NCBI RefSeq assembly: GCF_013694245.2 | Contig: NZ_CP059322.2 | Coordinates: forward strand, 2,724,001 to 2,788,000 | Length of the DNA: 64,000 nucleotides | Origin: Micromonospora ferruginea | GTDB taxonomy: Bacteria > Actinomycetota > Actinomycetes > Mycobacteriales > Micromonosporaceae | Direction of reading: 5' to 3' | The notes under the pieces: model-generated | What the model saw: the letters and a program-made list of their open reading frames with translations, nothing else | Database searches by the model: none | Told to the model about the DNA's origin: nothing | Made by a program: the position numbers and the translations under genes | Part shown: positions 1 through 8,991 of the stretch, piece after piece | Position numbering within the stretch: the stretch's first letter is position 1 | Layout of the letters: each line of letters opens with the position of its first letter

Positions 1-156
1 CGGCAACGCGAACCGGACCAGATCGTCGCGCGCCTCCTGCCGCCGCTCGGGTGGCAGGCCCTCGATCCGGGCCGCGTACGCGAGCGCCGCCGCGTCGAGG
101 TCCTCCAGACCCCGGTCGGTGGTCGGTGGTGTGGGTGTGGCGGTCTGTCCGAACAT
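1..156 (-). CDS. RNA polymerase sigma factor, SigB/F/G type (N-terminal fragment)
   Basis: Only the first 52 codons are in the window. After a variable Thr/Pro-rich head come LEDLDAAALAYAAR and LPPERRQEARDDLVRFALP, the opening of region 1/2 in actinobacterial stress and sporulation sigma factors of the SigB/SigF/SigG group. ATG at 156 is preceded by a GGGAGG-type ribosome site. The family directs core RNA polymerase to stress or developmental promoters and is normally held by anti-sigma factors that STAS proteins counteract. STAS proteins are encoded about 38-42 kb further on; whether they act on this factor is unknown. The gene continues beyond the left edge. Confidence 0.85.
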   Translation of the reverse strand, partial: MFGQTATPTPPTTDRGLEDLDAAALAYAARIEGLPPERRQEARDDLVRFALP

Positions 157-382
157 CCGCGCCTCCCTCGCCGAAGGGTCCCCCGCCCGGTCGGAAACCG
201 GTCGTGCGCGTGGTCGAGCCACGCACCGGGTGAGGAAGTTGGGTTACGTGACGGATTACGTCGGAAGCGGCGGCTGCCCGCCGTGCGGCGTCGTGGGCCG
301 GTGCACGGCGAGCGGTCTTCCCGCTCCGTAGGTACTCAATCACGGACCGTAGGATCGCGAGGATGTTTCGCCAGGTTGCCGG

Positions 383-1798
383 TCAGCAGACCAGCAGCCC
401 CTGGTGGGCGCCGGCGTCCCGGAGCGCGGCGAGGGCCTCGGTCATCCCCAGCGGCGGCGGCACGGGCAGGTCGCAGGGTTGGTTACGCAACACCTCCGTG
501 GCACGTCGGGTCGGCACCGAGGCGACCGGGTAGCCGCGGGCCGCGCCCCGGTCGAGCGCCCGCCGCCGGCGTCCGAAGCCGGCCACCGCCAGCCACTGGG
601 GCAGGCCGGCGAGCGCGGGCGACCGCAGTCCGGGCGGCTCGGGCAGCACGTCCACCGAGCTGAACGGCTCGCTGCCGGCCAGCCACCACTCGACGCCCTC
701 CACCCGGCGGCGGGTGGCGTTCTCGCACCAGTAGGGCACCAGGCCGGCGCGCAGCACCTGCCCCGGGTCGAGCAGCCGGCCGCACTCCACCACCAGCCGG
801 TCCCCGGTCTTGCCGGCCCGGCGCAGCCAGCGCCGGTACAGGTCGGCGGTGGCCGCGCTCAACGCGTCCGGCTGCGGGACGACCACCCGGTGCAGCGGGT
901 GCCCGTGCCCGTCGCCCCACTCCCGCGCGCCGTGCTCGAAACCGGACTCCACGCCGTGCTCGGCGAACCCCGCCGACACGGTGACCTCCGGGGCGCGCCA
1001 GCGGGTCTCGTCGCCGCCGGCCGCGCGCAGCACGTGGCGCAGCGCGTGCGCGTCCGGGTGGAAGTCGACCGGGTCGAGGCCGCTGCCCGGACATCCGGCC
1101 TGGAAGCTGTGCCCGGCGCCGTCGTCCCGGACCGGCCACGTGCGCGCGTCGTGCAACAGCAGCACCGGCGCCGCCGGCTCCAGCCGGTCGGCCAGGAACC
1201 GCGCGTACGCCCCGGGCAGCGTCCGCCAGCGGGCGGTGAGCGTCACGGTGGCGCCGGCCGTCACGCCGCGGCTGGCCGGGCAGTGCACCTGGCGTACGTG
1301 CACCCGGGGGTTGCCGGCGAGCAGTCGCCCGGCCAGCGCCGCCCCGTGGTCGAGCGCGGCGTCGGGCCGGTCCACCGCACCCCGGCCCCACTGCGCCGTC
1401 AGGTCGAAGCCGGCGGGCAACCATGGGACGCCCAGCGCCACCGCGAGGTGGGCCGCCGCGCCGTGCGGCGAGCCGAGCACCGCCCCCGGCCAGCGCCGGT
1501 CCGGGTACTGGTCGACGAACCAGCCGGCGACCCGTTCCGTGTCGACCCGGGCCACCTGCGCGGCGGTCAGCGCGGCCCGGCCGGCGGCGCGGCTCGCGGC
1601 GGCGCGGCGGACCGGATCGGGCGTGCCGGGAAGCCGGCCGAGCGGCCCCGGGTGACCGAGGTCGCCGCAGTCGTCGCCGCGCAGCGCCCGGGCCGTCGCG
1701 GCGACCAGGGTACGGGCGGCGCTGCCCGCCGCCACCACCCGCTCGCCGGGCAGCCCGGCGTCCTCCGCCGGGCCCCGTCCGCCTCGTTCGCTCGCCAC
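383..1798 (-). CDS. uncharacterised protein, 471 aa
   Basis: No family recognised. GTG at 1798 was chosen because the frame further upstream runs into the divergent CDGSH gene. The protein is soluble-looking, with no clear signal peptide or membrane segment, and is rich in Trp and His. It has a basic GRRRRALDRG stretch near the C-terminus and ends in GLLVC. Amino-acid composition and third-position GC are those of a real actinobacterial gene, while the opposite-strand frames over it are low-complexity Arg/Pro/Gly. It ends 227 bp before the sigma-factor start and may be independent of it. The start is uncertain by tens of codons. Confidence 0.6.
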   Translation of the reverse strand: MASERGGRGPAEDAGLPGERVVAAGSAARTLVAATARALRGDDCGDLGHPGPLGRLPGTPDPVRRAAASRAAGRAALTAAQVARVDTERVAGWFVDQYPDRRWPGAVLGSPHGAAAHLAVALGVPWLPAGFDLTAQWGRGAVDRPDAALDHGAALAGRLLAGNPRVHVRQVHCPASRGVTAGATVTLTARWRTLPGAYARFLADRLEPAAPVLLLHDARTWPVRDDGAGHSFQAGCPGSGLDPVDFHPDAHALRHVLRAAGGDETRWRAPEVTVSAGFAEHGVESGFEHGAREWGDGHGHPLHRVVVPQPDALSAATADLYRRWLRRAGKTGDRLVVECGRLLDPGQVLRAGLVPYWCENATRRRVEGVEWWLAGSEPFSSVDVLPEPPGLRSPALAGLPQWLAVAGFGRRRRALDRGAARGYPVASVPTRRATEVLRNQPCDLPVPPPLGMTEALAALRDAGAHQGLLVC

Positions 1799-1958
1799 GC
1801 GGCCCGGCTTCCCGTCCCTCTGGGGTCTAAACGGGTCATCTCCCCACGGCGCGGACCAACGCCCGGTCGGGTGTCGTCGCGCCGCCGAACCGCCGTCGCG
1901 GGCGCAACGGCGCGGCGGTGCGGGTTTGGGCGTCGGCGGGACGGGCACTGCTCGGCGC

Positions 1959-2165
1959 ATGCCCGACGACGAGAGCACCCCGGCGGCGACCATCACCCCG
2001 TACCGGGACGGACCGCTGCTGGTGCGCGGTGACTTCGCGCTGGTCACGCCGGAGGGCGAGCCGATCGAGCGGCGCCGGGGCACGGTGGCGCTGTGCCGGT
2101 GCGGCAAGAGCGCGATCAAGCCGTTCTGCGACGGCACCCACAAGGTCGCCAACTTCCGGGGTTGA
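1959..2165 (+). CDS. CDGSH-type iron-sulfur protein
   Basis: This 68-residue protein contains one CDGSH-like motif, LCRCGKSAIKPFCDGTH (about residues 45-61). It has the C-x-C-x2-S-x3-P-x-C-D-G-T-H arrangement in which three Cys and one His hold a [2Fe-2S] cluster. Small bacterial members are cytosolic and thought to act in redox or iron handling; their partners are mostly unknown. ATG at 1959 gives the usual compact N-terminus, and an in-frame ATG 11 codons upstream has no family support. A GC-rich inverted repeat directly follows the stop. Confidence 0.9.
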   Translation: MPDDESTPAATITPYRDGPLLVRGDFALVTPEGEPIERRRGTVALCRCGKSAIKPFCDGTHKVANFRG

Positions 2166-2216
2166 GGCGGGGCCCCCGCTTAACGCTTCCGGTAGAGGAA
2201 GGGGCCCCGCCTAACG
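2166..2216. repeat. GGGGCCCC-core intergenic repeat, copy 1
   Basis: Two GGGGCCC(C)-centred half elements flank a TTAACGCTTCCGGTAGAGG linker. Near-identical sequences occur at 6886, 7339, 18708, 18828, 36955, 43811 and 54268. Every copy sits at the 3' end of one or two genes and can form strong hairpins, so transcription termination is plausible. Here it lies between the CDGSH gene and the convergent diiron-protein gene. Confidence 0.9.
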
Positions 2217-2218
2217 CC

Positions 2219-3262
2219 TCAGGCGGCGGCGAGGGCGCGTTCGGGCGCGCGCAGCGAGGACTCGCCGGCGGACCAGGCGGACAGCACGTGCTCGGCGAAC
2301 ACGCGGTCCACCGCCAGCCCGGCGGCCGCCCCGAACAGCACGTCGGCGGCCAGCGCCGGCTCCGCGCGGACCAACCCGCCGCACAGGTCGTACGCGGCGA
2401 TCTGCTCGTGCACCGCGTCGGCCTCCACGTGCTCGTCGTAGAACCGGGTGGCCGTCGCGTCGAAGCCCAGCCGGCGCAGCCCGTTGCCGTAGCGGCGGTT
2501 CGGCAGCGACGAGGTCATCTCGTATGCGGCCAGGTGCCCGAGCAGCGCCCCGCGCAGCCGCCGGTGCAGCCCGAACAGCGACATCAGGTTGTTGACCGCC
2601 AGCGTGACCGCCGGCACCCGGTCCAGGTGGGCGGCGTACCCGGTGTCCAGCCCGAGCCGGTCCATGGTGGTGCGGAACAGCTCCGCGTGCATCCGGTCCA
2701 GCCGGCCGTTGCCGTACTCGTCCATCTGGATCTCGACGAGCGCCGCCTTCGCCGGCCCGCCGAGCCGGGGCAGCGCCCAACTGTGCGGGTCGGCCTCGCG
2801 CAGGTGGTAGATCGAGCGGTGGGTGACGAACTCGCGGAACTGATCGAGGTCGGCCCGGCGTTGCAGGGTGGCCGCGAGCGGCGGGCCGTCGTCGGCGGCG
2901 ACCAGGTCGGCCAGCGTCGCCGGCAGCGCGGCGGGCAGCACCGCCGGCAGCGGGCCGGCGAGTCGCCGCAGGGCCGCCTCGAACAAGCGCTCGGCGCGGG
3001 CCCGCAGCGCCAGCAGGGACGGCTCCCACTCCCATTCCTCGGCGACGTCCCGCCAGCCCCGGTAGTGCAGTTCGTAGCAGAGGAAGAGGGTGAGCTGGAG
3101 GTCCTCGTCGGTCAGCGGCGCGGCCACCGCGGCGAATCCGTCGCCCAGCCCGGCCGGCAACTCGCCCGGCGAGCCGCGCAGCGCGTCGAGCAGCGCGGCG
3201 GAGACCGGCCCGCGCGCCGGCGGCAGCGGGGCGGGGCCGTAACGGCGATCGGTGGTGGACAA
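2219..3262 (-). CDS. iron-containing redox enzyme family protein (haem-oxygenase-like diiron fold)
   Basis: The protein is all-helical and carries acidic/His motifs of the haem-oxygenase-like diiron oxidase/oxygenase superfamily: LCYELHYRG in the first third, QMDEYGNG in the middle and YDEHVEADAVHE towards the end. These Glu, Asp and His residues would bind two irons. Characterised relatives cleave or oxygenate small organic substrates; the substrate here cannot be predicted. TTG at 3262 was chosen because GGGAGG lies six bases upstream. An in-frame GTG at 3289 is the alternative and would add nine residues. It is the last gene of a minus-strand run with the TPP enzyme and the eRF1-like protein. 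Confidence 0.8.
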   Translation of the reverse strand: MSTTDRRYGPAPLPPARGPVSAALLDALRGSPGELPAGLGDGFAAVAAPLTDEDLQLTLFLCYELHYRGWRDVAEEWEWEPSLLALRARAERLFEAALRRLAGPLPAVLPAALPATLADLVAADDGPPLAATLQRRADLDQFREFVTHRSIYHLREADPHSWALPRLGGPAKAALVEIQMDEYGNGRLDRMHAELFRTTMDRLGLDTGYAAHLDRVPAVTLAVNNLMSLFGLHRRLRGALLGHLAAYEMTSSLPNRRYGNGLRRLGFDATATRFYDEHVEADAVHEQIAAYDLCGGLVRAEPALAADVLFGAAAGLAVDRVFAEHVLSAWSAGESSLRAPERALAAA

Positions 3263-3317
3263 GCGGGACCTCCCGGGGCTGTCGAACACCTGTTCGCAGT
3301 GCCCCAGCCCAGGCCGG

Positions 3318-5075
3318 CTAAACGAGGTCCTCCGCCGCGATGGCCTCGGTCTGGATCACCCGCTCCCGCACCCGCCGGGCCGCGTCGCCGTCGGCCATCA
3401 GGCCACGAAGGTCGGCCAGCGCCGGCTCCGGCACGTCCAGCGGCACCGCCGGGTCCACCACCGCCTCCAGCACGCTGGGCCGGTCGGCCGCGAGCACCTC
3501 GTCCCACGCCGCGCCGACCAGGTCCGGGCGGTCCACCCGGACGCCGTGCAGGCCGAGCAGCCGCGCCCAACCGGCGTACGGCACGTCGGGCCGCCGGTCC
3601 ACCGCCGTGCCCGGCGGCCGGCCACCGCCCACGCCGGACTGGTCCCGGTTGTTCAGCACCAGCACGACCAGGCGGGGATCCGGCCAGTCGGTCCAGTGGT
3701 GCGCCACGGTGATCAGCTCGGCCAGGCCGTTGAGCTGCATCGCCCCGTCGCCGAGCAGCGCGAGCACCGGCTGGTCCGGGTGGGCCAGCTTGGCGGCCAC
3801 CGCGTACGGCAGGGCGCAGCCCATCGAGCCGAGCGTGCCGCAGAGCCGGGCCTGCACGCCGGGCGGCAGTTCCAGGTGCCGGGCGTACCAGTAGACGACC
3901 GAGCCCACGTCGACCGCGACCGACGCGCGCTGCGGCAGCCGGGCGGACAGCTCGCGGAGCACCAGTTGCGGGTTGATCGGCTCCGCCGGGGCGGCGGCGC
4001 GGTCCGCGGCGGCGGTCCGCCAGCGGTCCACCGCGCTCTCCACCACGCCGCGCCACTGCCGGTCGGGCCGCTCCGGCACCCGCGCCAGCAGCGCCCGCAG
4101 CGTCTCGGCGGTGTCGCCGACCAGCGGCACGTCGACCGGGTACCGGGTGCCGATCCGCCGGCCGTCGATGTCGATCTGGACGGTACGTACCTGCCCCGGC
4201 ACCGGGAACCAGTCGGTCCACGGGTCGTTGGTGCCGACCATCAGCAGCGTGTCGCAGCCGCCCATGAGCTGCGCGGCGGCGGTGGTGCCGACCTCGCCGA
4301 GCACGCCGGCGTGGAACGGCAGCCGCTCGTCCAGCACCGGCTTGCCGAGCAGCGACGTGGCCACGCCCGCGCCGAGCCGGTCGGCGAGCGCGACGATCTC
4401 CTCGGCCGCGCCGTGCGCGCCCTGGCCGACCAGCAGCGCCACCCGGCGGCCGGCGCCGAGCAGCGAGGCGGCCGCGTCCAGGTCAGCCTCGTGCGGGAGC
4501 ACCCGGGCCAGCGGCTCCCCGGGCGTGGCGGTGACCACGCCGGCGGTCTGCGGCAGCAGGTCCGGCGCGGCGGTCACCTGCAACGCCCGGGGCAGCACCA
4601 CGCAGGTCGGGCTGCGTGTCGCCGCCGCCGTGCGGAACGCCTGGTCCAGCAGCGCCGGCACCTGTTCCGGGCTGCGGCCGTAGCGGACGAACTGGTTGCA
4701 CACGTCGCCGAAGAGCCGGCTCAGCCCGATCTCCTCGTGCGCGCCGCCGAGCGGGCCGCTGACGTCCTCGCCGATGATCGCCACCACCGGCTTGCTGTCC
4801 AGCTTGGCGTCGTAGAGACCGTTGAGCAGGTGCACCGCGCTGGGCCCCTGGGTGGCCAGGCACACGCCGATGCCGCCGGTGAACTTGGCGTGGCCGGTGG
4901 CCATGTAGGCGGCGGTCTCCTCGTGCCGGGCCGGGACGAACGCCGGGTCGCCGCCCGCGTCGTCGAGCGCGGCCAGCAGCGGGGCGAGGGCCGCGCCGGG
5001 GTAGCCGAAGGCCCGCGGTACCCGCCAGGCCCGCAGGCGCTCGACCACCAGATCGGCGACGGTACGGTCAGCCAT
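3318..5075 (-). CDS. thiamine-pyrophosphate-dependent enzyme (pyruvate oxidase/acetolactate synthase-like)
   Basis: A 585-residue protein with the three-domain layout of the POX/ALS family. The N-terminal PYR domain has the activating Glu in ARHEETAAYMA, the middle domain resembles the FAD/Rossmann domain, and the C-terminal PP domain has the TPP-Mg motif starting GDGAMQLNG and closing with NN about 27 residues on. Such enzymes decarboxylate 2-oxo acids. The sequence looks closest to YdaP-type putative pyruvate oxidases, but the reaction is not established. Its start overlaps the stop of the upstream eRF1-like gene by 8 bp, implying translational coupling. The diiron-protein gene follows after a short gap. 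Confidence 0.85.
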   Translation of the reverse strand: MADRTVADLVVERLRAWRVPRAFGYPGAALAPLLAALDDAGGDPAFVPARHEETAAYMATGHAKFTGGIGVCLATQGPSAVHLLNGLYDAKLDSKPVVAIIGEDVSGPLGGAHEEIGLSRLFGDVCNQFVRYGRSPEQVPALLDQAFRTAAATRSPTCVVLPRALQVTAAPDLLPQTAGVVTATPGEPLARVLPHEADLDAAASLLGAGRRVALLVGQGAHGAAEEIVALADRLGAGVATSLLGKPVLDERLPFHAGVLGEVGTTAAAQLMGGCDTLLMVGTNDPWTDWFPVPGQVRTVQIDIDGRRIGTRYPVDVPLVGDTAETLRALLARVPERPDRQWRGVVESAVDRWRTAAADRAAAPAEPINPQLVLRELSARLPQRASVAVDVGSVVYWYARHLELPPGVQARLCGTLGSMGCALPYAVAAKLAHPDQPVLALLGDGAMQLNGLAELITVAHHWTDWPDPRLVVLVLNNRDQSGVGGGRPPGTAVDRRPDVPYAGWARLLGLHGVRVDRPDLVGAAWDEVLAADRPSVLEAVVDPAVPLDVPEPALADLRGLMADGDAARRVRERVIQTEAIAAEDLV

Positions 5076-6192
5076 CGCCCCGCCCCGGGGTGCCCGCGTC
5101 GACGTACCGCAGCACCGCGCCGACCCCGTCGGTCAGCTCCGGCGCCTCCTCCGGCGCGAGCACGGTCAGGTCCGCGTCGGTGCCGATCAGCGCGCGCAGC
5201 AGCGCGGCGTCGGCGCGTACCTTCTGCGGGTCGGCCACCGACATGTCCGCGAGCTGCGCCGGGTCGGTGGCGATCTCGGTCGGCTCGGGGCCGACCCACA
5301 GCTCGCCGTCGGCGGACGCGTCGTCGACGAGCAGCATGGTGTCCACCTGGTTACGTTGCAGCGCGGCGACCACCGCGTCCAACCCGGCGCCGACGTCCTC
5401 CTGGACGCCGAAGCGGTCCAGCGCGGCGGCGATCCGCCGGTCGGCGACCTCGGCGACGGTCTGCACGGTGAGGTCGTCCATCAGCGTGTCGTCCGCGCCC
5501 CCGGTACGCGCCCCGGCGTCCGTGCGGACCAGCACGTCCTGCCAGCGCTCCGGGAGCTGGGCGGCGATCATGCCGGTGGCCCGGATGTCGCCGGCCACCA
5601 CGACCACGTCGGCGCCGACGCGCTCGGCCAGGTCGGCGGTGGCCGCCGCGGCGTCGCCGGCGTTGTGGTGCCACGCCTCCATGGCGGCGCGCTGGTAGCG
5701 CGACTGCGACCAGCCGCCCGGCTGCGCCCGGCGCACCTGCCGGCTCTGCCGGCCGGTCACCTGGGCCCGCCGGGGGACCCCGCCGGCGCTGACCGCGACC
5801 GCGTCCGCGCCGGTGCGGTCGGCGAGCACCCGCACCCAGGCGACCTGCTCGCCGCGCTGGGCGACCAGCGGCATGGTGTGCGGCAGCGCGGCCCAGGTGG
5901 CCAGGTCGCGCAGCGGCGGCGCGGAGAGGTACTCGGTGAGCACCACCCGACCCCGGCTGGCGAAGACCGCGATGCCGTAGTCGCCGGGCATCGGCTCGTG
6001 CCGGCGTACGACCTCTTCCGCCGCCTCGACGGTGACCTGGTCGGCGCCCTGGGCCAACAGGTCACCCTTGAGCGCCCGCCAGCGCAGGTCGACCTGCGGG
6101 CGGGAGTCGTGGGTGTCCCGGGAGGCGTCCAGGTAGACCGAGCACCACGGCCCGGGACGGTCGTAGAGCGGGCGCAGGAAGGACAGCTGCAT
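5068..6192 (-). CDS. Vms1/Rv2629-type eRF1-like protein
   Basis: The 374-residue protein matches the baeRF (bacterial archaeo-eukaryotic release factor-like) family that includes mycobacterial Rv2629. Visible hallmarks are the N-terminal WCSVYLDASRDTHDS, the central DVVVVAGDIRATGMIAAQLPE (eRF1 domain 2-like) and a C-terminal L7Ae-like LVDDA segment. Eukaryotic Vms1 cleaves peptidyl-tRNA on stalled ribosomes; bacterial members are poorly characterised but often hypoxia- or stress-linked. ATG at 6192 follows a purine-rich site. It is first in the operon and overlaps the TPP gene by 8 bp. A role in translation stress is inference. Confidence 0.8.
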   Translation of the reverse strand: MQLSFLRPLYDRPGPWCSVYLDASRDTHDSRPQVDLRWRALKGDLLAQGADQVTVEAAEEVVRRHEPMPGDYGIAVFASRGRVVLTEYLSAPPLRDLATWAALPHTMPLVAQRGEQVAWVRVLADRTGADAVAVSAGGVPRRAQVTGRQSRQVRRAQPGGWSQSRYQRAAMEAWHHNAGDAAAATADLAERVGADVVVVAGDIRATGMIAAQLPERWQDVLVRTDAGARTGGADDTLMDDLTVQTVAEVADRRIAAALDRFGVQEDVGAGLDAVVAALQRNQVDTMLLVDDASADGELWVGPEPTEIATDPAQLADMSVADPQKVRADAALLRALIGTDADLTVLAPEEAPELTDGVGAVLRYVDAGTPGRGDG

Positions 6193-6345
6193 GCTCGACC
6201 CCTTTCCGGCTCGGCCGCACGCATACCCGGCCCCCGGCCGTTGTCACCTGCGTCCCGCGCCGGGGCGTGACCGCCGTTCATTCACGTCGTTCAACCCGAA
6301 GGATCGATACCATCTGTGCACGCAACGGAACTCTCGGTGGTGAAC

Positions 6346-6885
6346 ATGGACACGGACCTGCACACCCGACGCCCGGCGCATCCGACCGAACGCGTCGTCA
6401 CCGGACGCCTGGTCCGGCTGATGGAGGGCTACGCCCGGGAGGTACGCGTCGGCCAGCCGGTGCTGGTCGCGGTGCTCACCGCCGCCGGCGTGGTGGGGCT
6501 GCTGCTGCGGGTGCTCCGCGCGCTGCTCAGCAGCGGCGGCGGGGGCGCGAAGCGCAGCTTCAAGGACCTGAAGAAGGGTCCGGAGTTCCTGGTCACCCCG
6601 GTGCGGGTGCGGGACGCCGCGGACCGGCTGGTCGAGGTGGAGCTGCACGGGCACCTGCCGCAGAGCGCGCTGCACCCGGGCGACCACGTCCAGCTCACGC
6701 TGCGCGCGCAGCGCGACGCCGACCTGCCGCCCCGGATCGAGCGGATCGTCAACCTGACCACCGGGCAGTTGCTCACGCCGCGTACCGCGACGCTCTGGTC
6801 GCACCTGGGTCCGGCGCTGCTGATCCAGGCGCTTGTCGGCGCGCTCCTGGTGCTCACCGTGGCCGCCTGCTCCGCGCTGACGTGA
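6346..6885 (+). CDS. small membrane protein of unknown function
   Basis: About 179 residues. A polar N-terminus leads to a hydrophobic segment (VLVAVLTAAGVVGLLLRVL, near residues 35-55). A soluble basic/beta region of about 75 residues follows, containing FLVTPVRVRDAADRLVEVEL, and then a second hydrophobic segment (LLIQALVGALLVLTVAA) close to the C-terminus. ATG at 6346 follows GGTGGTG; a GTG at 6316 is possible. I recognise no family. The soluble region resembles a small OB- or PilZ-like barrel only in its beta pattern. It is divergent from the eRF1-like operon and followed by a GC-rich repeat. Confidence 0.65.
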   Translation: MDTDLHTRRPAHPTERVVTGRLVRLMEGYAREVRVGQPVLVAVLTAAGVVGLLLRVLRALLSSGGGGAKRSFKDLKKGPEFLVTPVRVRDAADRLVEVELHGHLPQSALHPGDHVQLTLRAQRDADLPPRIERIVNLTTGQLLTPRTATLWSHLGPALLIQALVGALLVLTVAACSALT

Positions 6886-6937
6886 AAGGCGGGGGCCCCG
6901 GTTAACGCCTCCGGTATAGGCGGGGCCCCCTGTTAAC
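6886..6937. repeat. GGGGCCCC-core intergenic repeat, copy 2
   Basis: Same element family as at 2166. It sits between convergent genes, and its TTAAC end supplies the TAA stop codon of the DUF3817-like gene on the minus strand (stop at 6933-6935). Confidence 0.9.
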
Positions 6938-7280
6938 CGCCGACGCCGGTGAGCGTGCGCTCGGCGGGAGCGGTGACGGAGGCGCCAAGGAGGCCGCGGC
7001 GGCGGGCCCAGCGCTCGAACAGCACCGTGGCGAACGGCGGCACGGCGCTGGCCAGCGCCAGCCCGGTCTGCACCAGGGACCAGCGGCGGCGCCGGGCCAC
7101 CACGAGGACCAGCAGCCCGTACGCCACGAAGAGCCCGCCGTGGATCGGGCCGAACACCTGCACGCCGATCTCGTTGCGCGGCGGCCCGTACTTGACCGCC
7201 ATGCCGGCCAGCAGCGCCGCCCACGAGCACGCCTCGGCGATCGCCGCCACCACGAACGCCCGGACCCAGCCGTCACGCAT
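6933..7280 (-). CDS. DUF3817 family integral membrane protein
   Basis: A 115-residue protein with three predicted membrane helices. It carries the DUF3817 signature: an N-terminal helix with AEACSWAALLAGMAVKYG, then IGVQVFGPIHGGLFVAYG, then a helix with PPFATVLFERW. The family is widespread in actinobacteria and has no assigned biochemical role. ATG at 7280 fits the family N-terminus (RAFxxxAIAEA). The stop codon is contributed by the adjoining GC-rich repeat. No partner gene is evident. Confidence 0.85.
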   Translation of the reverse strand: MRDGWVRAFVVAAIAEACSWAALLAGMAVKYGPPRNEIGVQVFGPIHGGLFVAYGLLVLVVARRRRWSLVQTGLALASAVPPFATVLFERWARRRGLLGASVTAPAERTLTGVGG

Positions 7281-7338
7281 CCCGTACTCCCCCTGTCGAA
7301 GCCGGCGGCCATGGTAGCCGCCCCGGCTGTGGCCAGGT

Positions 7339-7391
7339 GTTAAAAGGGGCCCCCGCCTATGCAGAAGGCGTTAAGCGGGGGCCCCGCCTTA
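7339..7391. repeat. GGGGCCCC-core intergenic repeat, copy 3
   Basis: Inverted orientation of the same element, with linker TATGCAGAAGGCGTTAAG. Unlike the other copies it lies upstream of both neighbouring genes, in the divergent spacer between the DUF3817-like gene and the carboxylate-amine ligase. This argues against a pure terminator role for the family. Confidence 0.85.
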
Positions 7392-7503
7392 CCCCCGCAG
7401 GGTGAGGGAAGGCGTTTTTGGGTACAGGAAAGGTCCTTCGGGCCTTTCCTGACCGGCGGCTTCGTGCCAGGTTGGGAGGACCAACGGTGACAAGGCGGTG
7501 ACC

Positions 7504-8982
7504 ATGGGCGAGGACGTCGGCGTACGCACCTTCAGCCGGGAGGATCGGGCCCGCTACCGGGAGAAGGTCCGGCGGTGCCTGGACGTCTTCGCCGAGATGC
7601 TGCGCGAGTCCCGGTTCGACGTGGAGCGGCCGATGACCGGCCTGGAGATCGAGCTGAACCTGGTCGACGACAGCTTCGACCCGGCCATGCGCAACGCCGA
7701 CGCGCTGGAGGCGATCGCCGACGAGGCGTTCCAGACCGAGCTGGGCCGGTTCAACGTGGAGATCAACGTGGCGCCGCGCCGGCTCGCCGGCACCGGCACC
7801 GCCCAGTTCGAGGAGCACGTGCGGGCCAGCCTCAACGCGGCCGAGCAGAAGGCCCGCACGGTCGGTGCGCACATGGTGATGATCGGCATCCTGCCGACCC
7901 TGCGCCCGGAGCACCTGACCGCCGAGACGCTCTCCACCAACCCGCGCTACGCGCTGCTCAACGAGCAGATCCTCGCCGCCCGCGGTGAGGACCTGCCGAT
8001 CGCGATCAGCGGGGTGGAGCGGCTGGCCACCACCGCCGACAGCATCACGCCGGAGGCGGCCTGCACCAGCACCCAGTTCCACCTGCAGGTCAGCCCGGCC
8101 CAGTTCGCCGACTACTGGAACGCCGCCCAGGCGGTCGCCGGCATCCAGGTGGCGCTCGGCGCGAACTCCCCGCTGTTCTTCGGCCGGGAGCTGTGGCGCG
8201 AGACCCGGGTCCCGCTGTTCCAGCAGGCCACCGACACCCGGGCGGAGGAGATCAAGGCCCAGGGGGTACGCCCGCGGGTGTGGTTCGGGGAACGCTGGAT
8301 CACCTCGGTGTTCGACCTGTTCGAGGAGAACGTGCGCTACTTCCCGGCGTTGCTGCCGGTGTGCGACCCGGAGGACCCGGCGGCCACGCTGGCCAGCGGC
8401 GGCGTGCCGAAGCTCGCCGAGCTGCGCCTGCACAACGGCACCATCTACCGCTGGAACCGGCCGGTCTACGACGTGCTGCGCGGCCGGCCGCACCTGCGGG
8501 TGGAGAACCGGGTGCTGCCGGCCGGCCCGACCGTGCTGGACACGGTCGCCAACGGCGCGTTCTACTTCGGCCTGGTCCGGGCACTGGCCGAGTCGGACCG
8601 TCCGCTCTGGTCGCAGATGTCCTTCAGCGCCGCCGAGGAGAACTTCACCGCCTGCTCCCGGCACGGCATCGACGCCCAGGTGTTCTGGCCGGCGTTGGGC
8701 TACCTGCCGGTGACCGAGCTGGTGCTGCGCCGGCTGCTGCCGCTGGCCCACCACGGGTTGGACCGGTGGGGCCTGGACCCGGGCGAGCGGGACCGGCTGC
8801 TCGGCATCATCGAGCAGCGCTGCCTGACCGGCCGCAACGGCGCGACCTGGCAGGTGGAGACGCTGCACCGGCTGGAGTCCGCCGACCATCTGGACCGGCC
8901 GGCGGCGCTGCGCGAGGTGGTCCGCCACTACGTCGACCTGATGCACAGCAACCGTCCCGTGCACGAGTGGCCGATCCCCTGA
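7504..8982 (+). CDS. glutamate-cysteine ligase-like (GCS2 family) carboxylate-amine ligase
   Basis: A 492-residue protein of the GCS2 superfamily. TGLEIELNLVD contains the metal-binding acidic residues, FNVEINVAPR follows, and the centre carries ACTSTQFHLQVSP and ALGANSPLFFG. Later come LRLHNGTIYRWNRPVYD and RVENRVLPAGPTVLDTVAN, all typical of ATP-dependent gamma-glutamyl ligases. Family members join glutamate to an amine such as cysteine. Because actinobacteria make mycothiol, the true substrate is unclear; an ergothioneine (EgtA-like) or polyamine role is possible. ATG at 7504 follows AAGGCGG; an in-frame GTG lies two codons earlier. Confidence 0.85.
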   Translation: MGEDVGVRTFSREDRARYREKVRRCLDVFAEMLRESRFDVERPMTGLEIELNLVDDSFDPAMRNADALEAIADEAFQTELGRFNVEINVAPRRLAGTGTAQFEEHVRASLNAAEQKARTVGAHMVMIGILPTLRPEHLTAETLSTNPRYALLNEQILAARGEDLPIAISGVERLATTADSITPEAACTSTQFHLQVSPAQFADYWNAAQAVAGIQVALGANSPLFFGRELWRETRVPLFQQATDTRAEEIKAQGVRPRVWFGERWITSVFDLFEENVRYFPALLPVCDPEDPAATLASGGVPKLAELRLHNGTIYRWNRPVYDVLRGRPHLRVENRVLPAGPTVLDTVANGAFYFGLVRALAESDRPLWSQMSFSAAEENFTACSRHGIDAQVFWPALGYLPVTELVLRRLLPLAHHGLDRWGLDPGERDRLLGIIEQRCLTGRNGATWQVETLHRLESADHLDRPAALREVVRHYVDLMHSNRPVHEWPIP

Positions 8983-8991
8983 CGCGTCCGG

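Noticed and set aside
404..2032. 542-codon plus-strand frame opposite the 471-residue hypothetical
   Set aside because: Composition (Arg, Gln, Gly, Pro, His) is that of an antisense shadow, and it runs into the CDGSH gene.
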